From Albibacillus kandeliae (GTDB lineage: Bacteria; Pseudomonadota; Alphaproteobacteria; Rhodobacterales; Rhodobacteraceae): 64,000 bases of DNA. The DNA lies in NCBI RefSeq assembly GCF_003116585.1, contig NZ_QEHM01000008.1:186001-250000 (forward strand), given 5' to 3'. Below, piece by piece: positions 36,974-45,949 of the stretch. The translations under genes and the position numbers were made by a program. Each line of letters opens with the position of its first letter. Positions within the stretch are counted from its first letter, which is position 1. Under the pieces are notes generated by a model. That model saw nothing but the letters and a program-made list of their open reading frames with translations, ran no database searches and was not told the DNA's origin.

Positions 36974-39940
36974 TTACTTGTTGTCCCGAAGCCCCATCAG
37001 GGCTGCGGCAAACGGGTTGTCCGGGTCGATCTTCTTCTCTTCACGCTTGGGCTTGGCCGAGAAGGTCCGGGGACCTTCGTTGCGGGGCTTGTTACCACCC
37101 GGCTTGCCCCCCTTGGGCTTGTTGCCACGCGGTTTGCCGCCCTTGCCCTGCTGCGGGCGCCCTGCGCCAGCACCGCCGCCACCGGCGCCGCGCTGTTGTT
37201 GCTGCTGCGGCCCCCGGCTGCGGGTGTTCTGACGACCCCAGGTGAAGGTATAGAAGACCTCGGCTTCGGGGCCTTCGACCTCGGCGTCGGCAGGCGTGCC
37301 CACCGGAACCTCGGTTTCCGAAACCTCGGGGATCTCGGCTGCGACCTCGGCCTGCTCCGCCGGTTCCTCGGCCACGGGCGCGACACCCTCGTCCGCAATT
37401 GCCTCGGTGCCTTCCGGCACGTCGGCGGCGGCCGGTGTCTCCGGTTCCGCGATCACGGCGCCGGGGGCGGCCTCTTCGGCGGCATCCATCACCGGGGTAT
37501 CGGCAACTGGCGTCTCGGGCTCGGAGAGCTCGGCCGCTTCAGGCACCACCTGGTCGACCGCCTTGACCTTGGTCCGTTCACCCTTCTCGGCGCGATAGCC
37601 AAGGCCCTGCATCAGGTCGGCGAACTGTTCCAGCGTCATGCCGGTGATCGAGAGCATGTCGGGCTTGGCCTCAAAGCCACCCCGGCTGTCCTCGCTCCGC
37701 AGCATGTCGGCAAGGCGTTCCAGCATGTCGATGCGGATCGCCCGCTCGCCCGCTGCGCGGTAGCCGCACATGGCAAAGTAGCCATCGGGCGCGTCCTTGA
37801 CCGCGGGAATGGTCACCAGACCCGGCGGCGGGGCCTCGGGGAACTCCTGCAGGCCCTTGCCCAGCGACCACAGCACCAGCCGCAGGCGCGTCGGCGCGGG
37901 CTTGAGCAGCAGCGGCATGAAGATGGTGAACTGGCCAAAACGCAGACCATGCTTGCGCAGGCTGGCGCGCGCGTCCTGATCGAGGTCCTTGACCTCCTGC
38001 TGGACGTCGGCGCGGATCAGGATCCCCAGCCCTTCGACCATGCGGAAGGCAAAGCCGCGGGCGAGGCCCGTCAGCGTCTCGTCGCGCTGAAGGTTCAGCA
38101 GCGGCTCGAACAGCGCGGCGATCTTGCGGTCGATGAAATGCTGCAGACGGCGCTGGACCTTCTGAGCCACCTCCGGTCCGGCCACGTCGTCGACAAAGAC
38201 CTCGACCTGCGGCTTCAGTGGCTCCGATCCGGCGACCAGCTTGCCAACGGCGCTGTCGCCCCACATCAGGCCACCCTGTTCGGTAAAATCGATCTCGGTA
38301 TCGGGGGCGTTATAGAAACGGTCCGCGCGCAGATGGAATTGCGGCGCCAGGGCCTGCAGGGATGCAGACTTGATCGCTTTTGCCTCGGCGCCAGCGGCGC
38401 CCTTGTCCGGGCTAAAGCGGAATCCTTCCAGCCGACCGACGAATTCGCCTTCGACTGTGACCTCACCTTTTTCGTTCACTTCGGCCAAAAGGGCCTCCTT
38501 CTGTTTGAGCCGGCGGAGCAGAACAGAGGTCCGCCGGTCCACAAATCGCTGCGTCAAACGTTCGTGAAGAGCGTCGGACACCCTGTCTTCTACCGCGCGG
38601 GTCTCATCCCGCCAATGGCTTTCGTCCTTCGTCCATCCCTTGCGCTGTGCAACGTAGGTCCATGTGCGGATAAAGGCCAATCTCTTGCTTAACGCGTCAA
38701 TATCGCCGTCAGTTCGGTCAATCCTGCGAATTTGTCGCGCCATCCAGTCGTCGGGAATCGCTCCGCGTTCATGCAGGTGATTGAAAATAACCTCGAGAAG
38801 GCTCGCATGTTCGGCGTGACTGATTCCCCTGAAGTCGGGGATTCGGCACACATCCCAGAGCAGCCGTACCGAGACCGCATCGGTCGCGCGCGCCGCGACC
38901 TCGGCCTGACGGCCCAGCGTTTTCAGCGCCATCAGGTCGTCGGCCTCGCGCGCCTTGTTCAGGTGTTCGGAGTCCGGGCTGCGCTCCAGCGAGTCGATCA
39001 GAGCCGGAATGGTCCCGAAGCTCAGCGCCGCGTTGCGCCAGTTCAGCTTCTTCAGCGGGGTAAAGCGATGCTCCATGATCGCCTGCGCCATCCCCTCGTC
39101 CAGCGGCCGCGCCTCGCCGGTGACGCCGAAGGTGCCGTTGGACATGCCACGCCCTGCCCGTCCAGCAATCTGCGCCAGTTCGTTCGGCGCCAGCGGCCGC
39201 ATCCGGCGCCCGTCGAACTTGCTCAGCGAGGAAAAGGCCACGTGGTCGATATCGAGGTTCAGGCCCATGCCGATGGCATCGGTCGCCACGAGGTAGTCGA
39301 CCTCGCCGTTCTGGTAGAGCGCGACCTGGGCATTGCGCGTGCGCGGGCTGAGCGCGCCCATCACGACCGCCGCCCCGCCCTTCTGCCGCCGGATCAGCTC
39401 GGCGATGGCATAGACGTTCTCGACGGAGAAGCCGACGATGGCGCTGCGCGGCGGCATCCGCGTGATCTTCTTGGCGCCGGTGTAGACCAGCTGCGACATT
39501 CGCTCGCGCTGGAGAAACCGCGCTTCGGGCACCAGCGCCTGAATCGCTCCGCGCATGGTGTCGGACCCAAGAAACAGCGTCTCGTGCAGGCCGCGCGCGC
39601 GCAGCAGGCGGTCGGTAAAGACATGGCCGCGCTCAGGGTCGGCACAAAGCTGGATCTCGTCGACGGCAAGGAAATCGCAGCCCATGCCCTCGGGCATCGC
39701 CTCGACCGTGCAGACCCAGTACTGGGTGCGCGGCGGCACGATCCGCTCTTCACCGGTGACCAGCGCCACCACCGAGGGACCGCGAATCGCGACGATCCGG
39801 TCGTAGACCTCGCGCGCCAGCAGGCGCAGCGGCAGGCCCATGACCCCGGTCCGGTGCCCCAGCATCCGCTCGATCGCGTAGTGTGTCTTGCCTGTGTTGG
39901 TGGGGCCGAGAACGGCCACGACCCGGGATGACCCTGTCAT
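36974..39940 (-). CDS. Suv3-like DExH RNA helicase with disordered C-terminal tail
   Basis: 988-residue superfamily 2 helicase resembling mitochondrial Suv3. Walker A is LGPTNTGKTHYA at residue ~11, motif II is AVDEIQLCADPERG near 96, and motif VI is QIAGRAGRGMSNGTFG near 258. After a long helical region, residues ~793-900 are very rich in Glu, Ala, Pro and Val, and ~905-975 are Gly/Lys/Gln/Arg-rich (PQQQQQRGAGGGG), an RNA-binding type disordered tail. The start at 39940 fits the motif spacing. It likely unwinds RNA during decay; partners are not visible here. Confidence 0.9.
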   Translation of the reverse strand: MTGSSRVVAVLGPTNTGKTHYAIERMLGHRTGVMGLPLRLLAREVYDRIVAIRGPSVVALVTGEERIVPPRTQYWVCTVEAMPEGMGCDFLAVDEIQLCADPERGHVFTDRLLRARGLHETLFLGSDTMRGAIQALVPEARFLQRERMSQLVYTGAKKITRMPPRSAIVGFSVENVYAIAELIRRQKGGAAVVMGALSPRTRNAQVALYQNGEVDYLVATDAIGMGLNLDIDHVAFSSLSKFDGRRMRPLAPNELAQIAGRAGRGMSNGTFGVTGEARPLDEGMAQAIMEHRFTPLKKLNWRNAALSFGTIPALIDSLERSPDSEHLNKAREADDLMALKTLGRQAEVAARATDAVSVRLLWDVCRIPDFRGISHAEHASLLEVIFNHLHERGAIPDDWMARQIRRIDRTDGDIDALSKRLAFIRTWTYVAQRKGWTKDESHWRDETRAVEDRVSDALHERLTQRFVDRRTSVLLRRLKQKEALLAEVNEKGEVTVEGEFVGRLEGFRFSPDKGAAGAEAKAIKSASLQALAPQFHLRADRFYNAPDTEIDFTEQGGLMWGDSAVGKLVAGSEPLKPQVEVFVDDVAGPEVAQKVQRRLQHFIDRKIAALFEPLLNLQRDETLTGLARGFAFRMVEGLGILIRADVQQEVKDLDQDARASLRKHGLRFGQFTIFMPLLLKPAPTRLRLVLWSLGKGLQEFPEAPPPGLVTIPAVKDAPDGYFAMCGYRAAGERAIRIDMLERLADMLRSEDSRGGFEAKPDMLSITGMTLEQFADLMQGLGYRAEKGERTKVKAVDQVVPEAAELSEPETPVADTPVMDAAEEAAPGAVIAEPETPAAADVPEGTEAIADEGVAPVAEEPAEQAEVAAEIPEVSETEVPVGTPADAEVEGPEAEVFYTFTWGRQNTRSRGPQQQQQRGAGGGGAGAGRPQQGKGGKPRGNKPKGGKPGGNKPRNEGPRTFSAKPKREEKKIDPDNPFAAALMGLRDNK

Positions 39941-39972
39941 CAGCGGAACCCTGTAATCAATGCAACCGACCT

Positions 39973-40590
39973 CTAGAGAGAGGTACCCTCTACGCCCACC
40001 CGGAGACGCTCTTCACCCTGCGCGGCCTCCTCGTGATGAGGGTTCAGCGCCAGCACCCGCTCGTAGGCCGCAAAGGCGCGCTTGTCCTCTCCAAGGCTCT
40101 CGAGCATGACACCGAGCCCGTAGATGGCATTGTAGTTGTTCGGATTCAACTCCAGCGCACGCCCGAGGTCCGCCAGCGCGGGGCCATAGAGCCCGGCGCG
40201 GAAGTAGGCGGTCGCGCGGGTATGGAAGCCCTCGGCGAACTCGGGCGCATGATCAGTCAGCGCGGTCAGGTGCTCGATTGCCACGCTGGCCTCGTCGGCC
40301 TCCAGCGCGTCGCGCCCGCGTTGCAGCAGCAAATCCATCGAGGTCGATCCGCTCTTGCTCCAGATCGCCTGCAACTGCCGGTCCAGCCGCTTGGCCTCGG
40401 CGGTGTCCGCGGTGGCGAGTCGCTGCAGCAGTTCCGGCTCGCTGGTGAGGTCCGCAGGAACCTCCGGCGCCGCCTGCGGCGCGGGGGTGCCGGGCACCTC
40501 CAGTGTCTGTGCGTTCAAAGGTATGGAATACGTGACTATGAGGGCGATTGCCGCCACGATACCTTTGAGTCTGGGATGACGAATGCTCAT
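39973..40590 (-). CDS. Tetratricopeptide-repeat protein, exported
   Basis: 205 residues with a signal peptide to about residue 28 (IVAAIALIVTYSIPLNAQ). Three TPR-like helix pairs follow: LLLQRGRDALEADEASVAIE, HTRATAYFRAGLYGPALADL and IYGLGVMLESLGEDKRAFAA, with canonical Gly/Ala/Pro positions. The ATG at 40590 begins the signal sequence; the frame continues upstream but without a better start. A periplasmic scaffold role is likely; partner unknown. It ends 32 bp from the helicase start and may be transcribed with it. Confidence 0.85.
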   Translation of the reverse strand: MSIRHPRLKGIVAAIALIVTYSIPLNAQTLEVPGTPAPQAAPEVPADLTSEPELLQRLATADTAEAKRLDRQLQAIWSKSGSTSMDLLLQRGRDALEADEASVAIEHLTALTDHAPEFAEGFHTRATAYFRAGLYGPALADLGRALELNPNNYNAIYGLGVMLESLGEDKRAFAAYERVLALNPHHEEAAQGEERLRVGVEGTSL

Positions 40591-40664
40591 AACAATTTGC
40601 AGTGTAACGCGACGCGCGGCGAAGGCCAGAGACAAGCGCGTCAAATATCCATGAGGACTGAAAG

Positions 40665-40955
40665 ATGAGCGATTTTCTGGAGCAGGCAGCGAACGAGCTG
40701 AATGCCAAGGTCGCAGGCGCCGATTTCGGCGGCACCGCCAAGTTCGAGGTGGCCGATGTGGGCTGCATCATGCTCGATTCCGACGGCGCGCGCGTCGGTG
40801 ACGAAGAGGCCGACGTGACCATGAGCGCCGATGCCGAGACCTTTCAGGCCATCTTCGAAGGCGACATGAACCCCACCAGCGCTTTCATGACCGGGAAACT
40901 GAAAGTCGACGGCGACATGGGGATGGCGATGAAGCTCGCCTCGGTGCTGGCCTGA
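40665..40955 (+). CDS. SCP2 sterol-binding-domain protein
   Basis: 96-residue SCP2-like lipid-binding domain protein. The pattern ADVTMSADAETFQAIFEGDM, then TSAFMTGKLKVDGDMGMAMK, is diagnostic. Such small proteins bind hydrophobic ligands such as fatty acyl-CoA. The stop overlaps the start of the hydrolase gene (TGATG), so the two are co-translated, which fits a lipid-related pair. Confidence 0.92.
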   Translation: MSDFLEQAANELNAKVAGADFGGTAKFEVADVGCIMLDSDGARVGDEEADVTMSADAETFQAIFEGDMNPTSAFMTGKLKVDGDMGMAMKLASVLA

Positions 40956-41923
40956 TGACCCTTCAGCCGGCCCCCTTCTTCGACGACCTGGCCGGCGGCC
41001 CGCAGGGCGGCGCGGCCTGGTGGCTGACCGCCTCTGACGGGGTGAAACTGCGCGTGGGCTACTGGCCCTGCGACAACGCCAGGGGGACGCTTTTGCTGTT
41101 CCCCGGGCGTACTGAATACATCGAGAAATACGGCCGTACCGCCGCCGAACTGGCCGAGCGTGGCTATGCGATGGTCGCCATCGACTGGCGCGGTCAGGGT
41201 CTTGCCGACCGCCTGATCGACGATGTCCGCGTGGGTCACGTGGTGCGCTTTACCGACTATCAGCGCGATGTGGCCGCGGTGATGGAATGGGCGGCCGAGA
41301 TGGACCTGCCGCGGCCCTGGCACGTGCTGGGGCACTCGATGGGCGGCGCCATCGGCCTGCGCGCCGTGATGGAGGGCCTCCCCGTCCAGAGCTGCGCCTT
41401 TACCGGGCCGATGTGGGGCATCTACATGTCCGCGCTGCTCAAGCCCTTCGGCTGGGTCCTGCCCCGCGTGGCGAACCTCGTCGGCATGGGCAACCGCCTG
41501 CCGCCGAGCACCCGGTACGAAAGCTACGTGCTGTCGAACCCGTTCGAGGGCAACATGCTGACCACCGACGCCGAGATGTTCCGGATGATGCAGCACCAGC
41601 TGGAATCCCATCCCGAGCTGGCCCTCGGCGGGCCCAGCATGATCTGGCTCCGGGAGGCGCTGGAAGAGTGCAAGTCCCTTGCGCGCCAGCCGTCGCCCGA
41701 CCTGCCCTGCATCACCTTCATCGGGGCCGACGAGAGCATCATCGACACGGCGGCAGCGCATGATCGCATGCGCCGCTGGCCGCGCGGCGAGCTGGACGTG
41801 GTCCCGGGGGCCCAGCACGAGGTGCTGATGGAAACGCCCGAGACGCGCGCCCGTGTCTTCGACCGGCTCGACGCCCTGTTCTCGGGGCAGATCGGGAACG
41901 GCAGCAGCAAGCACTGCGCCTGA
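40955..41923 (+). CDS. Alpha/beta hydrolase, lysophospholipase-like
   Basis: 322-residue serine hydrolase. The nucleophile elbow is HVLGHSMGGAIGLRA near residue 128; the oxyanion segment LFPGRTEYIEKYGRTAAELA near 48 is typical of the monoacylglycerol lipase/PldB group. The acid is probably D263 region (CITFIGADESIIDT) and the histidine is in VVPGAQHEVLME near 285. It probably cleaves lysophospholipid or monoglyceride acyl chains. Co-translated with the SCP2 gene. Confidence 0.88.
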   Translation: MTLQPAPFFDDLAGGPQGGAAWWLTASDGVKLRVGYWPCDNARGTLLLFPGRTEYIEKYGRTAAELAERGYAMVAIDWRGQGLADRLIDDVRVGHVVRFTDYQRDVAAVMEWAAEMDLPRPWHVLGHSMGGAIGLRAVMEGLPVQSCAFTGPMWGIYMSALLKPFGWVLPRVANLVGMGNRLPPSTRYESYVLSNPFEGNMLTTDAEMFRMMQHQLESHPELALGGPSMIWLREALEECKSLARQPSPDLPCITFIGADESIIDTAAAHDRMRRWPRGELDVVPGAQHEVLMETPETRARVFDRLDALFSGQIGNGSSKHCA

Positions 41924-41962
41924 CCACTGGTCCTGTCGCCGCCGGATGCTAGATTCGGCGGC

Positions 41963-42976
41963 ATGACACGCGATCCGGTCCTCACCTTCACCGACAGGGG
42001 TATTTTCTGCCCCGCCGGCGGGTTCTTCGTAGACCCGTGGCGCCCGGTCGACCGGGCGCTGATCACCCACGGGCATGCGGACCACGCCCGCCCCGGCCAT
42101 GCCCGCTATCTCGCCACCGAGGCCGCTGCCCCGGTGCTGCACCATCGGCTGGGCGACATCACTCTCGAAACCGTGGCCTATGGCGCCACGCTCCGGATCG
42201 GCGACGCGCTGGTCTCGTTTCATCCAGCGGGCCACGTGCCCGGCTCGGCGCAGATCAGGATCGAGGTCGCGGGCGAGGTCTGGGTGGTCTCGGGCGACTA
42301 CAAGGTCGTCGCCGACGGGCTGAGCGAGCCCTTCGAGCCGGTCCGCTGCCACAGCTTCATCACCGAGAGCACCTTCGGGCTGCCGGTGTTTCGGTGGCCC
42401 ACGCAGGCCGATGTTGCCGCCCGGCTCAACCAATGGTGGCGCGAGAGCGTGGCGGAGGGGGTGACGCCGGTGCTCGGGGCCTACTCGCTTGGCAAGGCGC
42501 AGAGGCTGCTGGCGATGCTCGACCCGGCCATCGGGCCGATCCTGACCCACGGCGCGGTCGAGAGCACGACCGAGGTGCTGCGTCGGCAGGGCTATGCGCT
42601 GCCCGACACCGTTCATGTCACGCCGGAGACCAAGGGCACCGACCACCCCGGGGCGCTGGTGCTCGCGCCGCCCTCCGCGCTCGGCAGTACCTGGGCGCGC
42701 CGGTTCGGCAAGGTTTCGGGCGGCTTCGCGAGCGGCTGGATGCAATTGCGCGGGGTACGCCGCCGCCGCGCCGTCGACCGCGGTTTTGTCATTTCCGACC
42801 ACGCGGACTGGACCGGGCTGCTGTGGGCCATCGAGCAAACCGGCGCGGAAAACATATATGTCACGCACGGTTACACCGATGTCTTCACAAGATACCTGAA
42901 TGACAGCGGCTGGAATGCCGCCGTGGTCCGGACCGAATACGAAGGCGAGACCACCGAGAGCGAGTCGGCGGAATGA
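41963..42976 (+). CDS. Ligase-associated DNA exonuclease (metallo-beta-lactamase/beta-CASP fold)
   Basis: 337 residues. The metal motif reads ALITHGHADHARPGHARY near 34; GHVPGSAQIRIEV near 90, YKVVADGLSEPF and a late FVISDHADWTGLL near 275 complete the metallo-beta-lactamase/beta-CASP set. This is the Lexo-type protein that accompanies an ATP-dependent ligase in many Proteobacteria and trims DNA ends. Its stop overlaps the ligase start by four bases (ATGA), so the two proteins are made together. Confidence 0.92.
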   Translation: MTRDPVLTFTDRGIFCPAGGFFVDPWRPVDRALITHGHADHARPGHARYLATEAAAPVLHHRLGDITLETVAYGATLRIGDALVSFHPAGHVPGSAQIRIEVAGEVWVVSGDYKVVADGLSEPFEPVRCHSFITESTFGLPVFRWPTQADVAARLNQWWRESVAEGVTPVLGAYSLGKAQRLLAMLDPAIGPILTHGAVESTTEVLRRQGYALPDTVHVTPETKGTDHPGALVLAPPSALGSTWARRFGKVSGGFASGWMQLRGVRRRRAVDRGFVISDHADWTGLLWAIEQTGAENIYVTHGYTDVFTRYLNDSGWNAAVVRTEYEGETTESESAE

Positions 42977-44565
42977 AACGTTTCGCCCAGCTGTTCCGCG
43001 AGATCGACGGCTCGACCAAGACCACCGTCAAGGTCGCGGCCCTTGCCGACTACTTCCGCGACGCACCGGAAACCGACCGATTGTGGACCGTGGCACTGTT
43101 CTCGGGGCGTCGGCCCCGGCGCGCCACTACCACCACCCGTCTGCGCGAGTGGGCGGCGGAGCGCGCTGGCCTGCCGCTCTGGCTGCTTGAGGAAAGCTAT
43201 GCGATCGTCGGTGACCTAGCCGAGACCATCGCGCTGCTCCTGCCGCCTGGGGAGTCTGTGGATGACTCCGGTTTGACGTTCTGGATCAACGCCCTGCGAG
43301 ACATTTCGAATGTGAGCGAAGAAGACCGCAAGGACTTCATCCACCGCGCGTGGGACCAACTTGGCACCACTGAACGCTTCCTATTCAACAAGCTGATCAC
43401 CGGGGGCTTCCGCATCGGTGTCAGCCAGAAGCTGATGACCCGCGCGCTGGCGCAAGCCACCGGGCGGGACGAGGCCGAGATGGCGCACCGCCTGATGGGC
43501 AACTGGACGCCCGAGACCACCAGCTGGCACGAGCTGATCGAGGCCGAGAACAGCGCGGCGGATGCCTCGCGGCCCTATCCCTTCTACCTTGCCTACGGGC
43601 TCGACACCGAACCCAAGGCACTTGGCCCGCCCGAAGACTGGCGCGCGGAATGGAAGTGGGACGGCATCCGCGGGCAACTGGTCCTGCGCGACGGCAGCCA
43701 CTTCCTCTGGTCGCGCGGCGAGGAGCTGATCACCGACACCTTCCCCGAGTTTGCCCGCGCGATCGATTTCGTTCCGGACGGCACGGTACTTGACGGCGAG
43801 ATCATGGTCTGGACGGCCGAGGGCCCCCAGAGCTTCAACGCCCTGCAGAAGCGGATCGGGCGCAAGACGGTGTCCAAGAAGCTGCTCACCGACGCCCCGG
43901 TCGAACTCTGCGCCTACGACCTGCTGGAGGAGCACGGCACCGACATCCGCGACCAGCCCTTCGCCGAGCGGCGCACCCGGCTGGAGCGGCTGCTGGCCGA
44001 CCTGCCCCGCGATGCGCCTCTGCGGCTCTCCCCGCCGGTCGATTTTGGAACGTGGGAGGACCTCGCCCGCATCCGCAAGGGCGCGCGGGAGGCCACGGCC
44101 GAGGGGCTGATGCTGAAACGCGCCGACAGCCCCTATCTCGCCGGGCGCAAGAAGGGCGACTGGTGGAAGTGGAAGCTCGATCCGCTGACCATCGACGCGG
44201 TGATGATCTATGCCCAGTCCGGCAGTGGCCGGCGCGCCAACCTGTTCACCGACTTCACCTTCGCGGTCTGGAACGGCAACGACCTCGTGCCTTTTACCAA
44301 GGCCTACTCGGGTCTGTCCGACGAGGAATTCCGCGAGATCACCGCCTGGGTCCGGCGCAACACCCGGCAGAAGTTCGGGCCCGTCCGGCAGGTGACGCCC
44401 GAGCATGTCTTCGAGATCGCCTTCGAAGGCATCCAGCGGAGCACGCGCCACAAGTCCGGCGTTGCCCTGCGGTTTCCGCGCATGGCGCGCTGGCGACGAG
44501 ACAAGCCGGTACAGGAGGCCAACACGCTCGACGACCTCAAAGAGATGCTGCGGCAGTACGGCTGA
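42973..44565 (+). CDS. ATP-dependent DNA ligase
   Basis: 530 residues. An N-terminal DNA-binding domain (~1-200) is followed by the adenylation domain with nucleophile lysine K228 in EWKWDGIRGQ, then motif III VLDGEIMVW and motif IV/V AEGLMLKRADSPYLAGRKKG, and an OB domain with LDPLTIDAVMIY. This is the LigB/LigC-type ligase paired with an exonuclease, thought to serve repair rather than replication. In many genomes this pair is followed by an Lhr-type helicase and a PdeM-type phosphoesterase; neither is present here. Confidence 0.94.
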   Translation: MKRFAQLFREIDGSTKTTVKVAALADYFRDAPETDRLWTVALFSGRRPRRATTTTRLREWAAERAGLPLWLLEESYAIVGDLAETIALLLPPGESVDDSGLTFWINALRDISNVSEEDRKDFIHRAWDQLGTTERFLFNKLITGGFRIGVSQKLMTRALAQATGRDEAEMAHRLMGNWTPETTSWHELIEAENSAADASRPYPFYLAYGLDTEPKALGPPEDWRAEWKWDGIRGQLVLRDGSHFLWSRGEELITDTFPEFARAIDFVPDGTVLDGEIMVWTAEGPQSFNALQKRIGRKTVSKKLLTDAPVELCAYDLLEEHGTDIRDQPFAERRTRLERLLADLPRDAPLRLSPPVDFGTWEDLARIRKGAREATAEGLMLKRADSPYLAGRKKGDWWKWKLDPLTIDAVMIYAQSGSGRRANLFTDFTFAVWNGNDLVPFTKAYSGLSDEEFREITAWVRRNTRQKFGPVRQVTPEHVFEIAFEGIQRSTRHKSGVALRFPRMARWRRDKPVQEANTLDDLKEMLRQYG

Positions 44566-44646
44566 CACCCGGGCGGGCAAGAACGCATTGCACCACCGGC
44601 CCCGCCATGTAGAAATCCCGCAACCGACCAAGTCATTGCGGCTGCC

Positions 44647-45876
44647 ATGAAATTGCTTCTTGTCCTTCTCCTGCTGCTCGCCAGCGCCCTGCCCGCCCTT
44701 GCCGAGCGGCGCGCGCTGGTTCTGGGGAACGGCGCCTATCCGGCGAACGCGCTGCCGAACCCCACCAACGACGCGCGCGACGTGGCGCAACGCCTGCGCC
44801 AAATGGGGTTTCTTGTCGACGAGGGCATCGACCTGTCCCGTACCGAGGCGATGCAGCTGGTTCAGACCTTTGCCGCCAGCCTTGGTCGAGATGATATCGC
44901 GCTGTTCTACTACGCGGGACACGCCAGCCAAATCGGCAGTGACAACTACCTGATGCCCGTCGACGCGGACCTGAGCGGCGAGGATGCGCTCAAGTCCAGC
45001 TCGATCCGCATGCAGAGCATCCTCAGCTCGATCGGTGAGCGCTCGAACACCCGGATCATCATCCTGGACGCCTGCCGCACCAATCCTTTCGTCAACGCCA
45101 GCGCCAGCCGCGCCGGTGGCGTGCGCAGCGGGCTCGGAAAGATGGAGGGCGGCATCGGCAGCTTCATCGCTTTTTCGACCGGCCCCAACAACGTCGCCGC
45201 CGACGGCCGGGGCCGCAATAGCCCCTTCACCGCCGCGCTGCTGCGGCACATGGCGACGCCCGGCGCCGACATTCACGCGATCATGCGCAACGTGCGGGCC
45301 GAGGTGCGGCGCGACACCGACGACCAGCAAATCCCGTGGGAAAACTCCTCGCTGATCGAGGAACTCTACCTCTCGGCCGCAACCCAGCCACAGGTTCAGG
45401 CGCCTGCGCAGGTCCAGCCACCCGCACCCCAGCCGGTGTTTTCCTACATGGTCTCGGGCCTCGATCCGAATGGCGACGGATTTCTGGCCCTGCGCGACGG
45501 GATCACCGGCAACGCGCAGCGGATCGCCAAGATGGGCGAAGGCACGCGGCTGAACGTGCTGGGCCAGAGCGGCGCGTGGATGATGGTCGAGACAGAGACC
45601 GGGCTGCGCGGCTGGGCCCATTCCAACTGGATCAGACCGGCCCAGCCCGCCGCGCGCCCTGTCGCCTCGCAGTCGCAGTGCGATCAGCTCTGGTACCAGC
45701 GCAACGCCTATTTCGCGCGGCGCGGCTACTGCTTCCAGAGCGCTCGGGGGCGCGCGGCCTTTGCCGGGATCGCCTGCATCCCAGGCCTTGCCGTGGCCGA
45801 TGTGCCGCTGACCCTTGCCGAACGCGCCGAGGTCGAGCGCATTCGCGGCGTCGAGCAGAGCCTCGGATGCCCCTGA
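44647..45876 (+). CDS. Secreted caspase-fold (peptidase C14) protein with C-terminal SH3-like and YARHG-like regions
   Basis: 409 residues. Signal peptide ~1-19 (LLLVLLLLLASALPALAE). The caspase-like domain (~21-245) has the catalytic dyad H92 in FYYAGHASQIGSDNYLMPVD and C143 in IIILDACRTNPF. A Pro/Gln/Ala linker (~255-272) leads to an SH3-like segment with GTRLNVLGQSGAWMMVETET and GLRGWAHSNWI, then a Cys-rich end with LWYQRNAYFARRGYCFQ, similar to YARHG domains. It is a periplasmic or surface orthocaspase-like protease by prediction; substrate unknown. It lies 81 bp after the ligase gene. Confidence 0.88.
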   Translation: MKLLLVLLLLLASALPALAERRALVLGNGAYPANALPNPTNDARDVAQRLRQMGFLVDEGIDLSRTEAMQLVQTFAASLGRDDIALFYYAGHASQIGSDNYLMPVDADLSGEDALKSSSIRMQSILSSIGERSNTRIIILDACRTNPFVNASASRAGGVRSGLGKMEGGIGSFIAFSTGPNNVAADGRGRNSPFTAALLRHMATPGADIHAIMRNVRAEVRRDTDDQQIPWENSSLIEELYLSAATQPQVQAPAQVQPPAPQPVFSYMVSGLDPNGDGFLALRDGITGNAQRIAKMGEGTRLNVLGQSGAWMMVETETGLRGWAHSNWIRPAQPAARPVASQSQCDQLWYQRNAYFARRGYCFQSARGRAAFAGIACIPGLAVADVPLTLAERAEVERIRGVEQSLGCP

Positions 45877-45949
45877 GCACCGCCTGTCCATTGTCTCTGC
45901 CGCGATGCGGGCTTAAGTGTTCTGGCAACGCATGAGAAAGAGGTTACCG

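Noticed and set aside
43381-45891. 836-codon minus-strand frame opposite the ligase and caspase genes
   Set aside because: Shadow of two well-supported genes; no ribosome site, no domain.
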